Of a DNA stretch of 64,000 nucleotides, positions 62,806-64,000 are shown piece by piece. A program made the translations under genes and the position numbers. Numbering within the stretch: the first letter of the stretch is position 1; every line of letters begins with the position of its first letter. Location of the stretch: NCBI GenBank assembly GCA_041725895.1, contig JBGRQA010000009.1, positions 62,001 through 126,000 of the forward strand. Reading direction: 5' to 3'. This DNA is from JBGRQA01 sp041725895 (GTDB lineage: Bacteria; Bacteroidota; Bacteroidia; Bacteroidales; Marinifilaceae). The notes below the pieces were generated by a model. It searched no databases. It was given only the letters and a program-made list of their open reading frames with translations, and was not told where the DNA came from.

Positions 62806-62810
62806 TCATT
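62785..62810. promoter_or_regulatory. Likely TetR operator in the RND2 promoter
   Basis: AATGATTGAT (62785-62794) and ATCAATCATT (62801-62810) form a perfect palindrome with 10-bp arms and a 6-bp centre. It overlaps the spacer and -33 element of the pump promoter, the expected position for repression by the adjacent TetR regulator. Confidence 0.65.
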
Positions 62811-62850
62811 CAAAACCATCTCCCTTGCGTCTAAAAAATAGCCCCTTAGC

Positions 62851-63420
62851 TTACACCTTCAAACTATTCAGGAAGAATCTAAAGATCTCAAGGAGACTCT
62901 CAACCACCTTTTCATCTGATAGTTCACTCTTCACAAAATGGTCATTTATGGCTGCCATGGAAGTAACAATGTTTTCGGGTGAGATATCCTTACGAATTAC
63001 CCCCTCCTGCTGCCATTGTTCAAATCGATCCCTAACGACTTTAATATCCTTCTGAAAATGCTCATCCAACAATGATTCAATCCCCGGATACTCCCGGTAA
63101 ATCTGTTGTGTCAACACACGCTCATAGCCAGCACACAGATTCAAATAACGATCCAGAAAACAAGATATTATTTCATCATAATCTTCAAAAGCCCTAAATG
63201 GCTCCAATATTACCTTACTGTTCTGATTGAAAATCTCAAAAGCAATTTTTTGGATCAAATCCTCCTTGGTTCCAATAATTTTGTACAGAGTTCCCTTAGC
63301 AACCCCACACTCAGCTGCCAGGTCATTCATATTTAATCCTTTCACTCCATAATGTAGAACCATATTTTGGGCTACCTGAAAGATCTTCTCCTCAACCTCT
63401 TTCTTACCAACTTTTGCCAT
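62851..63420 (-). CDS. TetR/AcrR-family transcriptional regulator
   Basis: This protein of about 189 residues has an N-terminal TetR helix-turn-helix (KIFQVAQNMVLHYGVKGLNMNDLAAECGVAKGTLYKIIGTKEDLI) and an all-helical ligand domain. I chose ATG 63420 (MAKVGKKEVEEK) over the frame start at 63432, as it is the standard TetR beginning. It lies directly upstream of the second RND operon on the same strand and is the obvious candidate to repress it by binding the palindrome at 62785-62810. Confidence 0.9.
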   Translation of the reverse strand: MAKVGKKEVEEKIFQVAQNMVLHYGVKGLNMNDLAAECGVAKGTLYKIIGTKEDLIQKIAFEIFNQNSKVILEPFRAFEDYDEIISCFLDRYLNLCAGYERVLTQQIYREYPGIESLLDEHFQKDIKVVRDRFEQWQQEGVIRKDISPENIVTSMAAINDHFVKSELSDEKVVESLLEIFRFFLNSLKV

Positions 63421-63442
63421 AATTGAACTCAATTAGTCTTTC

Positions 63443-63478
63443 GGGTACAAATTTAAGCTTTTTCTCAATTTTATACCC
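63443..63478. promoter_or_regulatory. Promoter and inverted repeat of the tetR gene
   Basis: TAAATTTG (63448-63455, minus strand) matches the -7 consensus, 28 nt before the tetR start. It is embedded in an inverted repeat with 10 of 12 matching bases per arm, GGGTACAAATTT ... AATTTTATACCC, which could serve autoregulation. It differs from the operator in the pump promoter. Confidence 0.45.
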
Positions 63479-63675
63479 ATTATTTTACATCTTTTAACTT
63501 TTTATCAAAATTTAACATCCTAGTCCTGAAATAGGCCCACACAATACTTTAAATGTCAAGACTTATTGGAAAAACAATTAGCCATTAGCTTTTGTCTGTC
63601 AACAAAAAACAATCATAATCTACTGTTGTATAGTCCAATTAGGACCACCCCTATGGCCTTTTGTTTTCGAATTGT

Positions 63676-64000
63676 TTAAAATTTCATCTGAAAGACTGTT
63701 CCTTTTCCGGGCTGCGATCGCATGGTAAGCGTTCCGCCATGCAAGCGCATAATTTGACGTGAAAGGCTCAAACCAATACCAGATCCCTTTTCCCGGGTAG
63801 TAAAGAAAGGAATAAATATTTTGTCACGAATATCGCTCTCGATTCCCTTTCCATTGTCTTTCACCTGAATTAGTGTCTGGTGACCATTGTACTGAACCGC
63901 TTCCAAAACCAATGTCTTTTCGTCTTTTCCTTCCATTGCCTGCATGCCATTTCGCACTAGGTTCAACAACACCTGCTCCAGCAATCCCTTATCAGCCTTC
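63676..64000 (-). CDS. Sensor histidine kinase, C-terminal HATPase part (truncated by window edge)
   Basis: The frame is open to the window end (KADKGLLEQVLLNLVRNGMQA...). The 108 visible residues are an HATPase_c domain: N box LLNLVRNGMQAM, G1 VKDNGKGI, F box FIPFFTTREKGSGIGLSLSRQI and G2 GKGTVF. The NtrB-like F-box FFTT..GSGIGLS suggests the NtrB/PAS-type family rather than the TPR or propeller kinases elsewhere in the window. Sensor and HisKA regions lie outside the window. Confidence 0.9.
   Translation of the reverse strand, partial: KADKGLLEQVLLNLVRNGMQAMEGKDEKTLVLEAVQYNGHQTLIQVKDNGKGIESDIRDKIFIPFFTTREKGSGIGLSLSRQIMRLHGGTLTMRSQPGKGTVFQMKF

Overview
The window is about 64 kb of AT-rich chromosome from a member of the Bacteroidota. 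The evidence is the gene set (split ThrE exporter, propeller and TPR sensor kinases, GLPGLI-like and LolA-like envelope proteins, short-form MenE, a classical menaquinone pathway) and the promoters: many intergenic gaps carry the Bacteroidota -7 box TAnnTTTG, often about 19 nt downstream of a TTTG/TTG -33 box. Gene content suggests a marine, facultatively anaerobic Marinilabiliales/Marinifilaceae-like organism, but that placement is an inference. No rRNA, tRNA, CRISPR array, prophage or insertion sequence was found; it reads as ordinary chromosome.

Layout. 0-4 kb: end of the ferrous iron transporter FeoB with its Cys-rich partner, then ornithine carbamoyltransferase and carbamate kinase. 4-20 kb: lipoprotein, FtsK, LolA, a TPR histidine kinase, a PfkB sugar kinase, a DUF4105 protein, acyl-ACP thioesterase, a HupE/UreJ-like protein, pyruvate kinase, AroQ, XerD-type recombinase and PEP carboxykinase. 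20-27.6 kb: NRDE and DinB-like pair; a sigma-54 activator followed by a Cys-less thioredoxin-fold protein, an ATP-grasp protein and a DoxX protein, with a palindromic activator site and a -24/-12 promoter between; a THEP1-like NTPase; MsrA. 27.7-42 kb: an ABC permease, the Mut7-C/menA/menC/menE operon, a Tat-signal protein, the two-gene ThrE exporter, a propeller histidine kinase, a FemAB-like acetyltransferase. 42-48.5 kb: a tripartite RND pump under a GbsR/MarR-type regulator with matching operators. 48.7-53 kb: menB, menD, menF and a MenI-like thioesterase, then a cold-shock protein. 53.8-55.3 kb: asparagine synthetase AsnA behind a tandem attenuator. 55.5-63.4 kb: a membrane adenylate/guanylate cyclase, a small protein, a second RND pump and its TetR regulator; then the end of another histidine kinase.

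The most striking find is the asnA leader. Two short reading frames (25 and 17 codons), each with eight Asn codons, are each followed by an intrinsic terminator and a competing antiterminator segment, all behind one promoter. This has the architecture of ribosome-mediated attenuation by charged tRNA-Asn, duplicated in series. Other regulatory finds are the sigma-54 circuit at 21.6-23.8 kb, a second sigma-54 promoter before lolA, paired GbsR-type operators, and three near-identical mini-ORFs in the untranslated leader of the second RND pump.

Metabolically, the window holds most of menaquinone synthesis (MenF, MenD, MenB, MenC, MenE, MenA and a MenI-like thioesterase; MenH and MenG were not seen), the PEP/pyruvate node (Pyk, PckA) and carbamoyl-phosphate/ornithine exchange.
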